The notes under the pieces: model-generated
What the model saw: only the letters and a program-made list of their open reading frames with translations
Databases searched by the model: none
What the model was told of the DNA's origin: nothing
DNA from: Pontibacter ramchanderi
GTDB taxonomy: Bacteria; Bacteroidota; Bacteroidia; Cytophagales; Hymenobacteraceae
Direction of reading: 5' to 3'
NCBI RefSeq assembly: GCF_002846395.1
Contig: NZ_PJMU01000001.1
Location: 1,547,884-1,611,883 of the forward strand
Length of the DNA: 64,000 nt
Translations under genes and position numbers: made by a program
Shown: positions 33,638-41,686 of the stretch, in pieces
Layout: each line of letters opens with the position of its first letter
Numbering within the stretch: the first letter of the stretch is position 1

Positions 33638-34483
33638 ATGAAAAAGGCATTCATTTTAGCATTGCTATGGTGCAGCGTCGTAACAGCGTTCGCGCAGCAA
33701 AAGGCATTTACCGTGAAAGTGGTCGGGAAAGGACAACCCATTCTATTGATACCCGGCTACAGCTGCAGCGGCGAGGTATGGAACGAAACCGTTGAGCACC
33801 TCAAAGACAGGTATGAGTGCCACGTACTCACGCTGGCTGGCTATGCCGGAGCCCCTGCCATTGATTCACCTATTCTGGAATCTGTGAAAGGGGAGATCAT
33901 CAGCTACGTGAAGCAAAACAAATTGAAGAAACCCATCTTACTGGGGCACAGCCTGGGCTCCTTTATGAGCCTTTGGGTAAGCAGCGAGGCACCGGACCTG
34001 TTTGGCAAAGTGGTTTGTGTAGACGGTGTACCTTTCATCTCTGCCATGTCCGATCCTGGTATAACGGAGGAGTCCGTGAAAAACAACCCCTACATGAACC
34101 CGGAACAAATCGTGAAAAACTTCGAAGCCATACCCAGCCAAGGCTTTGTGAACCAGGTGGCCGCCGCCATGCGGTCGCAGGTAGCAGACAGCCTGCGGGC
34201 CCGCCAGATTGCTACCTGGCAGTTCAACAGCGACAGAAGAACCCTGGGCCTCACCCTGTACGAGATATCTACCACCGACCTGCGCCAGCAGATTGCCCGC
34301 ATCAAACAACCTGTGCTGGTATTGGGCAGCCTCTACAACACCAAAGCGAACAGCCTGCGCATACTGGGTGAGCAGTACAGCCAGTTAGCCAACAAGACCA
34401 TCCGGGTAGCCGACAGCAAACACTTTATCATGTACGACCAGCCCCAATGGTTTTATGCCGAGCTGGATGCTTTTCTAAAATAG
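33638..34483 (+). CDS. Exported alpha/beta hydrolase
   Basis: 281 aa with signal peptide MKKAFILALLWCSVVTAFAQ. The hydrolase fold shows the oxyanion strand PILLIPGYSCSGEVW, the nucleophile elbow GHSLGS (S105), and a C-terminal His in VADSKHFIMYDQP. The substrate is unknown; an esterase or lipase-like activity outside the cytoplasm is likely. It ends three bases before an ECF sigma gene, so hydrolase, sigma factor and membrane partner probably form one operon. Confidence 0.88.
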   Translation: MKKAFILALLWCSVVTAFAQQKAFTVKVVGKGQPILLIPGYSCSGEVWNETVEHLKDRYECHVLTLAGYAGAPAIDSPILESVKGEIISYVKQNKLKKPILLGHSLGSFMSLWVSSEAPDLFGKVVCVDGVPFISAMSDPGITEESVKNNPYMNPEQIVKNFEAIPSQGFVNQVAAAMRSQVADSLRARQIATWQFNSDRRTLGLTLYEISTTDLRQQIARIKQPVLVLGSLYNTKANSLRILGEQYSQLANKTIRVADSKHFIMYDQPQWFYAELDAFLK

Positions 34484-34486
34484 AGG

Positions 34487-34978
34487 ATGACGCAGCAAGA
34501 AACATTCACCTGCCTCTACAGGCAGTATGCGCCCGGCATACGGAAACTGTGCCGCGGCTACACCGGCTCGGCAACGCAGGCGGAGGACCTGCTGCAGGAG
34601 TCGTTTCTGGCGGTGTGGAACAACATGCACCTGTACAGAGGCGATGCCAGTTGGGGCACCTGGATTTACCGGATAGCGGTAAACACCTGCCTGCTCTATC
34701 TGCGCAAAGAGAAAACCCGGCCAGAGAAAATAGCCGACGATGTGCTGTTAAACCTGGCAGAGGAAGAGCATAACCAGGACAGCGAGGTACAACTGCTCTA
34801 TACCTGCATCAGCAGGCTACCCGAAACCGACCGACTCATCATTTCGATGGTGCTGGAAGAGCTGCCTTACGAAGACATTGCCTCTATTGCTGGCATCACC
34901 GAGAACAACCTGCGGGTAAAAATACACCGGATAAAAAAACAACTAACCGACATGTTCAATAGCTATGCAAGAGTTTGA
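34487..34978 (+). CDS. ECF-type RNA polymerase sigma factor
   Basis: 163 aa. Region 2 reads AEDLLQESFLAVWNNMHLYRGDASWGTWIYRIAVNTCLLYLRKEK, and region 4 ends EELPYEDIASIAGITENNLRVKIHRIKKQL, a typical helix-turn-helix for the -35 element. There is no region 3. Its end overlaps the next gene by 14 bases, a coupling common between sigma and anti-sigma genes. The regulon is unknown; the preceding exported hydrolase may be a target or a co-expressed effector. Confidence 0.93.
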   Translation: MTQQETFTCLYRQYAPGIRKLCRGYTGSATQAEDLLQESFLAVWNNMHLYRGDASWGTWIYRIAVNTCLLYLRKEKTRPEKIADDVLLNLAEEEHNQDSEVQLLYTCISRLPETDRLIISMVLEELPYEDIASIAGITENNLRVKIHRIKKQLTDMFNSYARV

Positions 34979-35567
34979 GGAACTGAAACACATTTGGCAG
35001 CAAAGCACACCAGCACCGCAGCCTGGCCCCTTGCCCGACCTGAGCAAAGCATCGGCACAAACCAAAACAAAGCTACAGCGTGCCCAACGCAATGGGGCCA
35101 TCAGCCTGGTCATCACCGCGCTTTTCATTGCAGGGCTGGCTCTTTGGGGAGACTTCCATTTTAAACAGTGGTATACCTACGCAGCCATGGTACTGGTTAG
35201 TCTCATCTGCCTGGCGCAGGCGGGCATTATGTTTTATATCTACCGCAGCATAAAGCAAATCGACGAGACAGCGCCATCTACAGCGCACCTCCGCCAATGG
35301 GAGGCTTACTATACCTTCCGGCAGCGGCTTATCCGATGGAACGGCCCTGCGTATTTCCTGCTACTGAATCTGGCTATGGGGCTATACCTGCTGGAAGTAC
35401 TGGAACGGGCATCGGCACAGTTCCATCTGATTTTCTTTAGTATTTATCTCGGCTGGATGCTATTTGCCTATTTTTACCTGGGCAAAAAAGTGCTCAAAAA
35501 AGAAAAGCAGCGCATTACGGGTATGATAGAAGACTTGAGGCAATTGGAAATGCAACTAAAGGAATAG
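34965..35567 (+). CDS. Membrane protein coupled to the sigma factor, probable anti-sigma factor
   Basis: 200 aa. An N-terminal cytoplasmic part (QEFEELKHIWQQSTPAP...QRAQRNG) of about 40 residues precedes four membrane helices (near 46-62, 70-90, 128-145, 152-172) and a charged C-terminal helix KKVLKKEKQRITGMIEDLRQLEMQLKE. The opening FEELKHIWQ is common in Bacteroidota proteins encoded next to ECF sigma genes. No zinc anti-sigma motif is present. The anti-sigma role is inferred from overlap and topology. Confidence 0.7.
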   Translation: MQEFEELKHIWQQSTPAPQPGPLPDLSKASAQTKTKLQRAQRNGAISLVITALFIAGLALWGDFHFKQWYTYAAMVLVSLICLAQAGIMFYIYRSIKQIDETAPSTAHLRQWEAYYTFRQRLIRWNGPAYFLLLNLAMGLYLLEVLERASAQFHLIFFSIYLGWMLFAYFYLGKKVLKKEKQRITGMIEDLRQLEMQLKE

Positions 35568-35745
35568 CTCGCCCTATCCGGCAGCACGCAATAGTTGACC
35601 AGAACAACTTTTGAAAGCGAAATGACCTGCCAGTCTGAACATAAGTCCTTATAACGTCACAAGATTGGTCCTGTGGCGTTAGGGCCTCCCGTGCAGGTAT
35701 ACAGCTGCTTTTCCGTGTATTGGGAAAGTGTCGTGCTCGTGAAGG

Positions 35746-36291
35746 CTATTGGTTTGCGTGAACCGCCGGATCATCTAAATTGAACTCGAAGAGCATCAGT
35801 TCCTCTGCATCGTCAGACAACTGTACCATTTTGCTGTAGCGCAGGCCTAACTTTTGGAGCAGCTTCTGCGAGGGCACGTTGTCTTTCGTGGTAATTGCCT
35901 TCATCTGAGAAATGCCGAACTCCTCTATACCTGCGCGCTTAATCTCCTGGGCGGCCTCAAAACCATAGCCTTGCTTTTCGTATTCCGGCAGAAAGGCAAA
36001 GCCAATGTCAATACCTTCCAGCCCTTCCCGGTCATATAGTCCGCAAACGCCCAGCTTCTCTCCATCCGATTTCCGGATGACGGTATAGTTGGCGTACCCT
36101 AACCGCTGCAGTTGGGCAGTCACCTTGTCGCGGATATAGGCGACTGCTTCTTCTACGGTATGCACATTCCTGTCTCCTATATACCTGATCCAGGAGGGCG
36201 TGTTGAGTAACTTAAGCATGAAAGCTGCATCCTCTTCCGAAGTTGGTTTTAGCAGCAGGCGCTCGGTTTCAAAAGATCTGTACTGAGCCAT
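35746..36291 (-). CDS. GNAT-family N-acetyltransferase (RimJ/RimL type)
   Basis: 181 aa. It opens FETERLLLKPTSEEDAAFMLKLLNTPSWIRYIGDRNV, the standard RimJ/RimL pattern, then LGVCGLYDREGLEGIDIGFAFLPEYEKQGYGFEAAQEI with the acetyl-CoA loop QGYGFEA and AITTKDNVPSQKLLQKLGL. It acetylates an amine of an unknown small molecule or protein. It lies downstream of the DUF4180 gene on the same strand but with normal GC, so it may not belong to that AT-rich patch. Confidence 0.9.
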   Translation of the reverse strand: MAQYRSFETERLLLKPTSEEDAAFMLKLLNTPSWIRYIGDRNVHTVEEAVAYIRDKVTAQLQRLGYANYTVIRKSDGEKLGVCGLYDREGLEGIDIGFAFLPEYEKQGYGFEAAQEIKRAGIEEFGISQMKAITTKDNVPSQKLLQKLGLRYSKMVQLSDDAEELMLFEFNLDDPAVHANQ

Positions 36292-36326
36292 AAAGTATCT
36301 CTTTGCTGGTTATTTCACTTATCCCT

Positions 36327-36686
36327 TTAGTTGGAGAGTACGTTCAACCCATCTGCAACAATACTCACATAATTGACTTGTTTGCCTTTGTTGCTTTCGA
36401 AAATGAAGTCTTGCATGCTTTTGCTGGTATACTTCTTAAAAGTTCCCACAATGGCCAAGCGCACACGGTAGTTGGAAAATTTGTGAAGTATTTCGCCCGC
36501 CATGCCTTTCTTCAGGTCAAAAAAATCAGGCGTAATGTTCTTTTCGTGCAGGATGATTTTGTCAAAGTCCTGGTAGTAAAGATTACCCAACTGATCCAGT
36601 CCGTCTTCGATACTGTTGATCTCGATGGCATCCGAAATGACCTCTGCAGTTTTTGAATCGTTCACATGGTGGGTTTCTAACTTCAT
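36327..36686 (-). CDS. DUF4180 domain protein
   Basis: 119 aa, soluble. The core FDKIILHEKNITPDFFDLKKGMAGEILHKFSNYRVRLAIVG is the hallmark of DUF4180, a STAS-like small domain of unknown role. AT-rich relative to the neighbouring acetyltransferase and gmhB-like genes; it sits with the Coq4-like gene in a patch without AGGTATA motifs. Confidence 0.82.
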   Translation of the reverse strand: MKLETHHVNDSKTAEVISDAIEINSIEDGLDQLGNLYYQDFDKIILHEKNITPDFFDLKKGMAGEILHKFSNYRVRLAIVGTFKKYTSKSMQDFIFESNKGKQVNYVSIVADGLNVLSN

Positions 36687-36724
36687 TTTTCGACGATTTG
36701 CTGGAGGCTGTAGATGAACTGCGG

Positions 36725-37462
36725 CTAAGCAACTTTGGAATATACCCCGGCTGGCATAAAGTCCTTGTTAGGCCCAGCTTTTCTATTATTTATGGAAAAG
36801 CTGATTAATCCGGCAGCAAACAGTACTGCACCGCCGACAAATGGAAAACCCGCTCCAACTAAATCTTCAAGAACAGGAGAGAATAAGAAAGGCAAACAGT
36901 ACAGCATACCCACTACACCTAAAATCATGGAGAGACAAGAAGCAATTAAACTTAGTTTTTTCATCTTTACTTGCATTACGACTTGTATATCTTCTGTCCC
37001 GATTACTCTTTTTCTGAGATCTGCCGTGCAGTACTTTGCATATTGGTCAATCTGCCAATGTTTTATCGGTTGAGAGGCTAACCCGCTTTTAAAGTCTTTA
37101 TAGAATGTCCGCCATTTATTAGGAAGAAGTAGGAATCCGTACAAAAAGATGGCAAGACTTAGAATTGACACATTACCGTTGCCAATCATGAAAGCTTGCA
37201 TCCTTATTTCATCAACAGGATTCATTTTGTAGTCCAGAAGCACGTGTTTAAGGTCATGAGATTCATAGCCAGGGACAAGTCTTAGTTTATTTTTTGATAA
37301 GCACTCAGCGATGTCCTTGCCTAGTGTTCCTTTTTCTAATTCCTGAAGCTTATCTACTTTCTTCTGATATCTTTCAATATTACTGAAGTGCTCAATCAAC
37401 CAGACAGCCAAGTGAAAAGAGAGGGTGATGATCAGTTGAGGAATTTTAGATATTTTCTTCAT
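36725..37462 (-). CDS. Coq4-like membrane protein
   Basis: 245 aa. The segment H69-D70-L-K-H73 with E85 eleven residues later is the HDxxHx(11)E zinc motif of Coq4, embedded in LVPGYESHDLKHVLLDYKMNPVDEIRMQAFMIGNG. Unlike mitochondrial Coq4 it adds two C-terminal membrane helices (about 170-192 and 203-225). Coq4 works in ubiquinone synthesis, yet this organism shows MenA, so the role here must differ. AT-rich composition suggests acquisition. The assignment rests on the motif and its spacing. Confidence 0.65.
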   Translation of the reverse strand: MKKISKIPQLIITLSFHLAVWLIEHFSNIERYQKKVDKLQELEKGTLGKDIAECLSKNKLRLVPGYESHDLKHVLLDYKMNPVDEIRMQAFMIGNGNVSILSLAIFLYGFLLLPNKWRTFYKDFKSGLASQPIKHWQIDQYAKYCTADLRKRVIGTEDIQVVMQVKMKKLSLIASCLSMILGVVGMLYCLPFLFSPVLEDLVGAGFPFVGGAVLFAAGLISFSINNRKAGPNKDFMPAGVYSKVA

Positions 37463-37586
37463 TTCTATTGCTTTAAATTAGGCCTAACTCTTAAAAGTGC
37501 GACACTACGTAGTTCCTTCACATCTACGTCAACTAAACGTACTTCCTCTTATGTTAAATATAGGAAATTAAATATAAGCTCCAGTC

Positions 37587-38108
37587 CTATTTTCTCTTTT
37601 CCTGCAGAATGATCTGAACAGCTTCCCACAGGTCATCTGCCTGCCAGGTATAGCTGCCGTATTTGTACTTATCGCCTACTATGATACTGCGCACGCCCAC
37701 TTTTTCGGCGGCTTCCAGGTCGCGGTGGGAGTCGCCTACCATCCAGCTTTGAGAGGGATCTAGGCTATACCTGGCCATGGCACGCTCCAGCATCAGGCTG
37801 TCGGGTTTGCGGGACAGGGACTCGGAGTAGTCTGGGTGCGATGGGGCGTAGTAAATGGCATCGATCAGGTGGCCGCAGCTCTCCTGCAGTTTCTGGTGGC
37901 AGGCCATTACATCGGCCTTGGTATACAGGCCTTTGGCAATACCGCCCTGGTTTGTAACCACAATCAGCAAATAGCCGTTTTGCTTCAAAAGCGCCAATGC
38001 CTCCGGCACGCCCGGCAGCACTTCAAAATCTTCCAAGGTATAGGTATAGTCTCCTCGCTCGCGGTTAAGCACGCCGTCACGGTCCAGGAATACGCATTTT
38101 TGCTGCAT
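37587..38108 (-). CDS. HAD-family phosphatase, GmhB-like
   Basis: 173 aa. D9/D11 in FLDRDGVLNRERGDY, the TNQGGIAKG loop, and WMVGDSHRDLEAAEKVGVRS are as in D-glycero-D-manno-heptose-1,7-bisphosphate 7-phosphatase. The family zinc site (CPHH and CDC before RKP in E. coli) is replaced by APSH and SLS before RKP, so no zinc is bound. The substrate may therefore be another bisphosphate sugar or a histidinol-phosphate-like compound. It is divergent from hemG. Confidence 0.82.
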   Translation of the reverse strand: MQQKCVFLDRDGVLNRERGDYTYTLEDFEVLPGVPEALALLKQNGYLLIVVTNQGGIAKGLYTKADVMACHQKLQESCGHLIDAIYYAPSHPDYSESLSRKPDSLMLERAMARYSLDPSQSWMVGDSHRDLEAAEKVGVRSIIVGDKYKYGSYTWQADDLWEAVQIILQEKRK

Positions 38109-38224
38109 TGTCAGTCTATAGGTTCAGGCGCTAAAATTAGAATTATTACGTTGGATATGCATGCCATGGTAGCAATACTGCCGCATAACAGTACAAATAA
38201 ATATCAGCATACAGGCAGCAGATT

Positions 38225-39574
38225 ATGAGAGTAGCGATTATCGGAGCGGGAATTTCAGGCCTGTCTTTGGCCTATTACCTACAGCGGCAGGGCGTAGCAT
38301 ACGACCTTTTTGAGGCGGGAAGCGAGGTGGGCGGCAACATGCGTACCCTGCGCAAAAACGGCTATACCTTCGAGCTCGGCCCCAACACCCTGCAAATGAA
38401 CGAAGAGCTCCTGCAGCTCATCACAGAGCTCAAACTGGAGACCGAACTGCTCCCCCTCACCCCGCGCAATAACAAAAGGTATGTGCTGCACAAGGGTAAA
38501 CTGCATCCGGTACCCTCCAGCCCGAAATGCTTTCTGGCAAACGACATATTCTCAAAAGAAGACAAGTACAGGATTCTGCAGGAAAGAAAGCAACCGCCAG
38601 CAGAAGTAGAGAATGAAACCATCTCCGATTTTTTTGAGCGTCGCTTCGGCGTGAAACAGATGGACTACCTGGCTGCCCCGATGATCAGCGGTCTTTATGG
38701 AGGCGATCCCAGGCAGCTGCTGGTTAACAAGGCTCATCCGGAGCTTAAAGAACTCGAAACAGCGTATGGATCGGTGCTGGAGGGAATGGTGCAGCGAAAG
38801 AAACGTGGCGTGTTCCAGCGGGCTTTCTCGTTCCGCAATGGCATGTCCACGTTGCCAGAGGCCATTGCCGACAAGCTCATTTCGCTGCACCTGGATCACA
38901 AGGTCGAGTTCATTACCCGCATCAAAGGCAAGTACATCATCAGCTGCGCCTCCAACGGCGACCACGACAACGAGGAATATGACAAACTGGTGCTTGCCTT
39001 GCCCGCTCACCAGGCGGCCGAACTGATCGAGTTTACCTACCCAGGTATGGCGGCGGCGCTGCAAAACATCAACTACCCGCCTATGGCTGTAGTGCACACC
39101 GTGTATAACCGCGCCGAAGTGGGCCATCCTTTGCAAGGCTTCGGGGCGCTGCACCCCTGGGAGGAGCAATCGTTCACGTCAGGCTCTATCTGGACGAGCT
39201 CATTGTTTGAAGGGCGCTGTCGTCCGCACGAGGTCATGCTCACTTCTTTTGTAGGTGGCACCCGCTTTGCCGAGCATGCCCTGCTAAATGAGCGCAGCCT
39301 GCTTGAGCAGGTGCACCGTGAACTCTGCGAAACCTATCAGATCAAGGCACTGGCGCCTGTGTACCAGCACGTGCACCTATGGCCGCACGCCATGCCGCAG
39401 TTCGACTTATACATAAAAGACGCCCACCACATGGCCGAGGTGCTCGAGCAGGACGGCCTCTTTATCTCAGCCAACTGGTATGCCGGCGTCTCGGTGCCGG
39501 GCTGTGTACGCGAAGCCAAAGCCATTGCCACCAAAATTAATCCCCGCGCCGTTTCCCGCTCAATAGCTGAATAA
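38225..39574 (+). CDS. hemG: Protoporphyrinogen oxidase, HemY type
   Basis: 449 aa FAD enzyme oxidising protoporphyrinogen IX to protoporphyrin IX in haem synthesis. The dinucleotide fold is VAIIGAGISGLSLAYYLQRQG, then GGNMRTLRKNGYTFELGPNTLQ; AAPMISGLYGGDPRQLLVNKAHPEL and the C-terminal DGLFISANWYAGVSVPGCVREAKAIA complete the family pattern. An oxygen-dependent HemY-type enzyme also named HemG in databases. The DPM1-like gene starts 13 bases after its stop with its own promoter. Confidence 0.92.
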   Translation: MRVAIIGAGISGLSLAYYLQRQGVAYDLFEAGSEVGGNMRTLRKNGYTFELGPNTLQMNEELLQLITELKLETELLPLTPRNNKRYVLHKGKLHPVPSSPKCFLANDIFSKEDKYRILQERKQPPAEVENETISDFFERRFGVKQMDYLAAPMISGLYGGDPRQLLVNKAHPELKELETAYGSVLEGMVQRKKRGVFQRAFSFRNGMSTLPEAIADKLISLHLDHKVEFITRIKGKYIISCASNGDHDNEEYDKLVLALPAHQAAELIEFTYPGMAAALQNINYPPMAVVHTVYNRAEVGHPLQGFGALHPWEEQSFTSGSIWTSSLFEGRCRPHEVMLTSFVGGTRFAEHALLNERSLLEQVHRELCETYQIKALAPVYQHVHLWPHAMPQFDLYIKDAHHMAEVLEQDGLFISANWYAGVSVPGCVREAKAIATKINPRAVSRSIAE

Positions 39575-39583
39575 CTATATTTG
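39552..39583 (+). promoter_or_regulatory. Promoter overlapping the hemG stop codon
   Basis: TTTC (39552-39555), 20 bases, TATATTTG (39576-39583), an exact TAnnTTTG. It ends four bases before ATG 39588, so the DPM1-like mRNA would be leaderless. The same spacing occurs before the ABC-F gene. Confidence 0.6.
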
Positions 39584-39587
39584 CGGT

Positions 39588-40322
39588 ATGAATGACTCGC
39601 TGGTGATCATACCCACCTACAACGAAAAGGAGAATATTGAGGCTATTGTCAGGAAGGTGATGTCACTCCCCCACCCTTTCGACCTGCTGATTGTAGACGA
39701 CAGCTCCCCGGACGGCACCGCCGACATCGTGCGAACTTTGCAGCAGGAGTTTCCGGAGCGCCTGCACCTTGAGTCACGCACCGGTAAGCTGGGTTTGGGT
39801 ACAGCCTATATTCACGGCTTTAAATATGCGCTGCGCCAGGGTTACGAATACATTTTTGAGATGGACGCCGACTTTTCGCACAACCCCGATGACCTGGTGC
39901 GCCTCTACCAGGCCTGTGCCGAAGACGGATATGACATGTCGATCGGCAGCCGCTATGTGCAGGGTGTAAACGTGGTGAACTGGCCCATGAGCCGGGTACT
40001 GATGTCGTGGTTTGCCAGCCTGTACGTGCGCCTGATCACCGGCATGCCCATTGCCGACACCACTGCCGGCTTTGTTTGTTATCGCCGCAGGGTGCTCAAA
40101 ACCATCCAGCTCAATAAGATCCGCTTCGTAGGCTACGCTTTCCAGATCGAGATGAAGTTCCTCACGTTCAAGTATGGCTTCAAGATTAAAGAAGTGCCCA
40201 TCATTTTCACGGACCGCACCAAGGGGCAATCCAAAATGTCGAAGGGCATCTTCCAGGAGGCCGTGCTCGGTGTGATCCGGATGAAAGTGAACAGCTTTTT
40301 CCGCCATTTCGACCGTTACTAG
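39588..40322 (+). CDS. Polyprenol monophosphomannose synthase-like glycosyltransferase (GT2)
   Basis: 244 aa soluble GT-A enzyme. VIIPTYNEKENIEAIV, LIVDDSSPDGTADI, EMDADFSHNPDDL and IGSRYVQGVNVVNWP are the DPM1 pattern; FVGYAFQIEMKFLTFKYG and TDRTKGQSKMSKGI follow. It should move mannose (or a related hexose) from GDP to a polyprenyl phosphate at the membrane, giving donors for protein or lipid glycosylation. No membrane helix is present. The gene probably also receives read-through from hemG. Confidence 0.9.
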   Translation: MNDSLVIIPTYNEKENIEAIVRKVMSLPHPFDLLIVDDSSPDGTADIVRTLQQEFPERLHLESRTGKLGLGTAYIHGFKYALRQGYEYIFEMDADFSHNPDDLVRLYQACAEDGYDMSIGSRYVQGVNVVNWPMSRVLMSWFASLYVRLITGMPIADTTAGFVCYRRRVLKTIQLNKIRFVGYAFQIEMKFLTFKYGFKIKEVPIIFTDRTKGQSKMSKGIFQEAVLGVIRMKVNSFFRHFDRY

Positions 40323-40472
40323 GCACGGGCTATACCTGCCGGCGCCTGTTTCCCCGAAATATATTGTTGTGGCCAGAGAGGCATAGGACGCACTGAATCA
40401 ATTATCTTTGCAGATTAGGTATAGCTACGCCTACAATGCTTGTGGGCTCTCATGCGTCAACCACTATCACTT

Positions 40473-41423
40473 ATGAACGATATCCTTTTCTGGGTCATAT
40501 TCAACGCGTTTATCCTGCTGCTGCTAGCGCTGGACCTGTTCGTGTTTCATCGGAAAGAGCACGTGGTAAAAATAAAGGAGGCCCTGCTTTGGAGCGCTTT
40601 CTGGATTGCCCTTGCACTGCTCTTCAATGTGGGAATTTACTACTGGAAAGGGTCTGCTCCCGCCATGGAGTTCCTCACGGCCTACTTGATCGAGAAGTCG
40701 CTGAGCGTTGACAATCTCTTCGTCTTCATCCTAATCTTCAACTTCTTTAAAGTGCCGCAGCAATACCAGCACAAGATCCTTTTTTGGGGTATTATCGGTG
40801 CTTTGGTGCTGCGGGGTATTTTCATCATCGTTGGTGTAGCGCTTATCTCCAAGTTCCATTTCATCATTTACATACTGGGTGCTTTCCTGGTCTACACAGG
40901 CATCAAAATGGCCTTTACCAAAAGTGACGATGAACTGCACCCCGAGCAGAACCCTTTAATTGTGTGGGCCAGCCAAAAGCTGCGCTTCACCAAAACGGCG
41001 GTCGGCGGCAAATTCTTTACCAAGATCGACGGCAAGCTGTATGCTACCCCGCTCTTTCTGGTCCTGATTATGGTGGAGAGTACAGATGTGGTGTTTGCTG
41101 CCGATTCTATACCTGCCATCCTGGCCATTTCGAAGGATCCGTTTATTGTCTATACCTCCAATGTGTTCGCCCTGTTGGGGCTGCGGGCGCTTTACTTTGC
41201 CCTGGCCGGCATCATGCAGCTGTTCCATTACCTGCACTATGGTTTGTCGCTGATCCTTGTTTTTATTGGCGCCAAACTGCTGCTGAGCGACATCTACCAC
41301 ATGGACATGCGCTATGCCCTGTTGGTAGTGGGCTCCATACTGGCAGTATCTATTGTGGTTTCGCTTCTTTTCCCTAAAAAAGACGACAAGCTGCCTCCTC
41401 CACCCGATATCAGTATACCTTAA
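40473..41423 (+). CDS. TerC/Alx family integral membrane protein
   Basis: 316 aa from MNDILFWVIFNAFILLLLALDLFVFHRK; the frame opens 11 codons earlier. Nine or so helices; the family's acidic motifs are visible in LIEKSLSVDNLFVFILIF and VESTDVVFAADSIPAILAIS. These proteins are tied to tellurite resistance and manganese export during protein secretion stress. TATCTTTG at 40403-40410 is a possible proximal promoter element. A copy of TATACCT ends the coding region. Confidence 0.92.
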   Translation: MNDILFWVIFNAFILLLLALDLFVFHRKEHVVKIKEALLWSAFWIALALLFNVGIYYWKGSAPAMEFLTAYLIEKSLSVDNLFVFILIFNFFKVPQQYQHKILFWGIIGALVLRGIFIIVGVALISKFHFIIYILGAFLVYTGIKMAFTKSDDELHPEQNPLIVWASQKLRFTKTAVGGKFFTKIDGKLYATPLFLVLIMVESTDVVFAADSIPAILAISKDPFIVYTSNVFALLGLRALYFALAGIMQLFHYLHYGLSLILVFIGAKLLLSDIYHMDMRYALLVVGSILAVSIVVSLLFPKKDDKLPPPPDISIP

Positions 41424-41461
41424 CTAAGGTTATTTCAGATTTTTCCCTAAAATATACTTGC

Positions 41462-41469
41462 TATATTTG
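41462..41469 (+). promoter_or_regulatory. Proximal promoter element of the DAHP synthase leader
   Basis: TATATTTG is an exact TAnnTTTG element about 50 bases before the leader peptide ATG. The distal element is only T-rich, so this is tentative. Confidence 0.5.
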
Positions 41470-41515
41470 CTTTTCTGAGTTAAAATACGTTCAATTGCAA
41501 CATAATTGAGAAGAA

Positions 41516-41602
41516 ATGATTTTCGCTAACGCCTCCATTTTTACAAATTCTAAGCTGGTGCCTCTTGCGGGGCTCCCTGGTAGAACTTTGTGCGTTAGGT
41601 AA
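41516..41602 (+). CDS. Leader peptide of the DAHP synthase/chorismate mutase gene
   Basis: ATG 41516 opens a 28-codon frame beginning MIFANASIFTNSKLVPLAG and ending CVR and TAA 41600-41602. It has two Phe codons (positions 3 and 9, 41522-41524 and 41540-41542) and an A/G-rich AGAAGAA just before the ATG. Its codons 18-21 contain the strand that can pair with the terminator's left arm, so translation would directly change the RNA fold. It lies 84 bases before the main gene. Translation and the controlling amino acid are inferred; Phe is the obvious candidate. Confidence 0.65.
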   Translation: MIFANASIFTNSKLVPLAGLPGRTLCVR

Positions 41603-41654
41603 ACATCAACATACACAGGTACCACAGGAGCCCCGCCAACAGCGGGGCTTTTTT
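41567..41654 (+). terminator. Attenuator with mutually exclusive hairpins before the DAHP synthase gene
   Basis: Terminator: GCCCCGC (41630-41636), loop CAACA, GCGGGGC (41642-41648), then six T. Alternative: GCGGGGCTCC (41567-41576) is perfectly complementary to GGAGCCCCGC (41627-41636), extended by TGGTA (41578-41582) with TACCA (41620-41624). The two structures share the strand 41630-41636 and cannot coexist. A small hairpin at 41560-41573 could also sequester the upstream strand. This is seen directly in the sequence; the switching signal is inference. Confidence 0.82.
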
Positions 41655-41686
41655 GTTTTAAGGCATATTATAAATTACATAAACAC

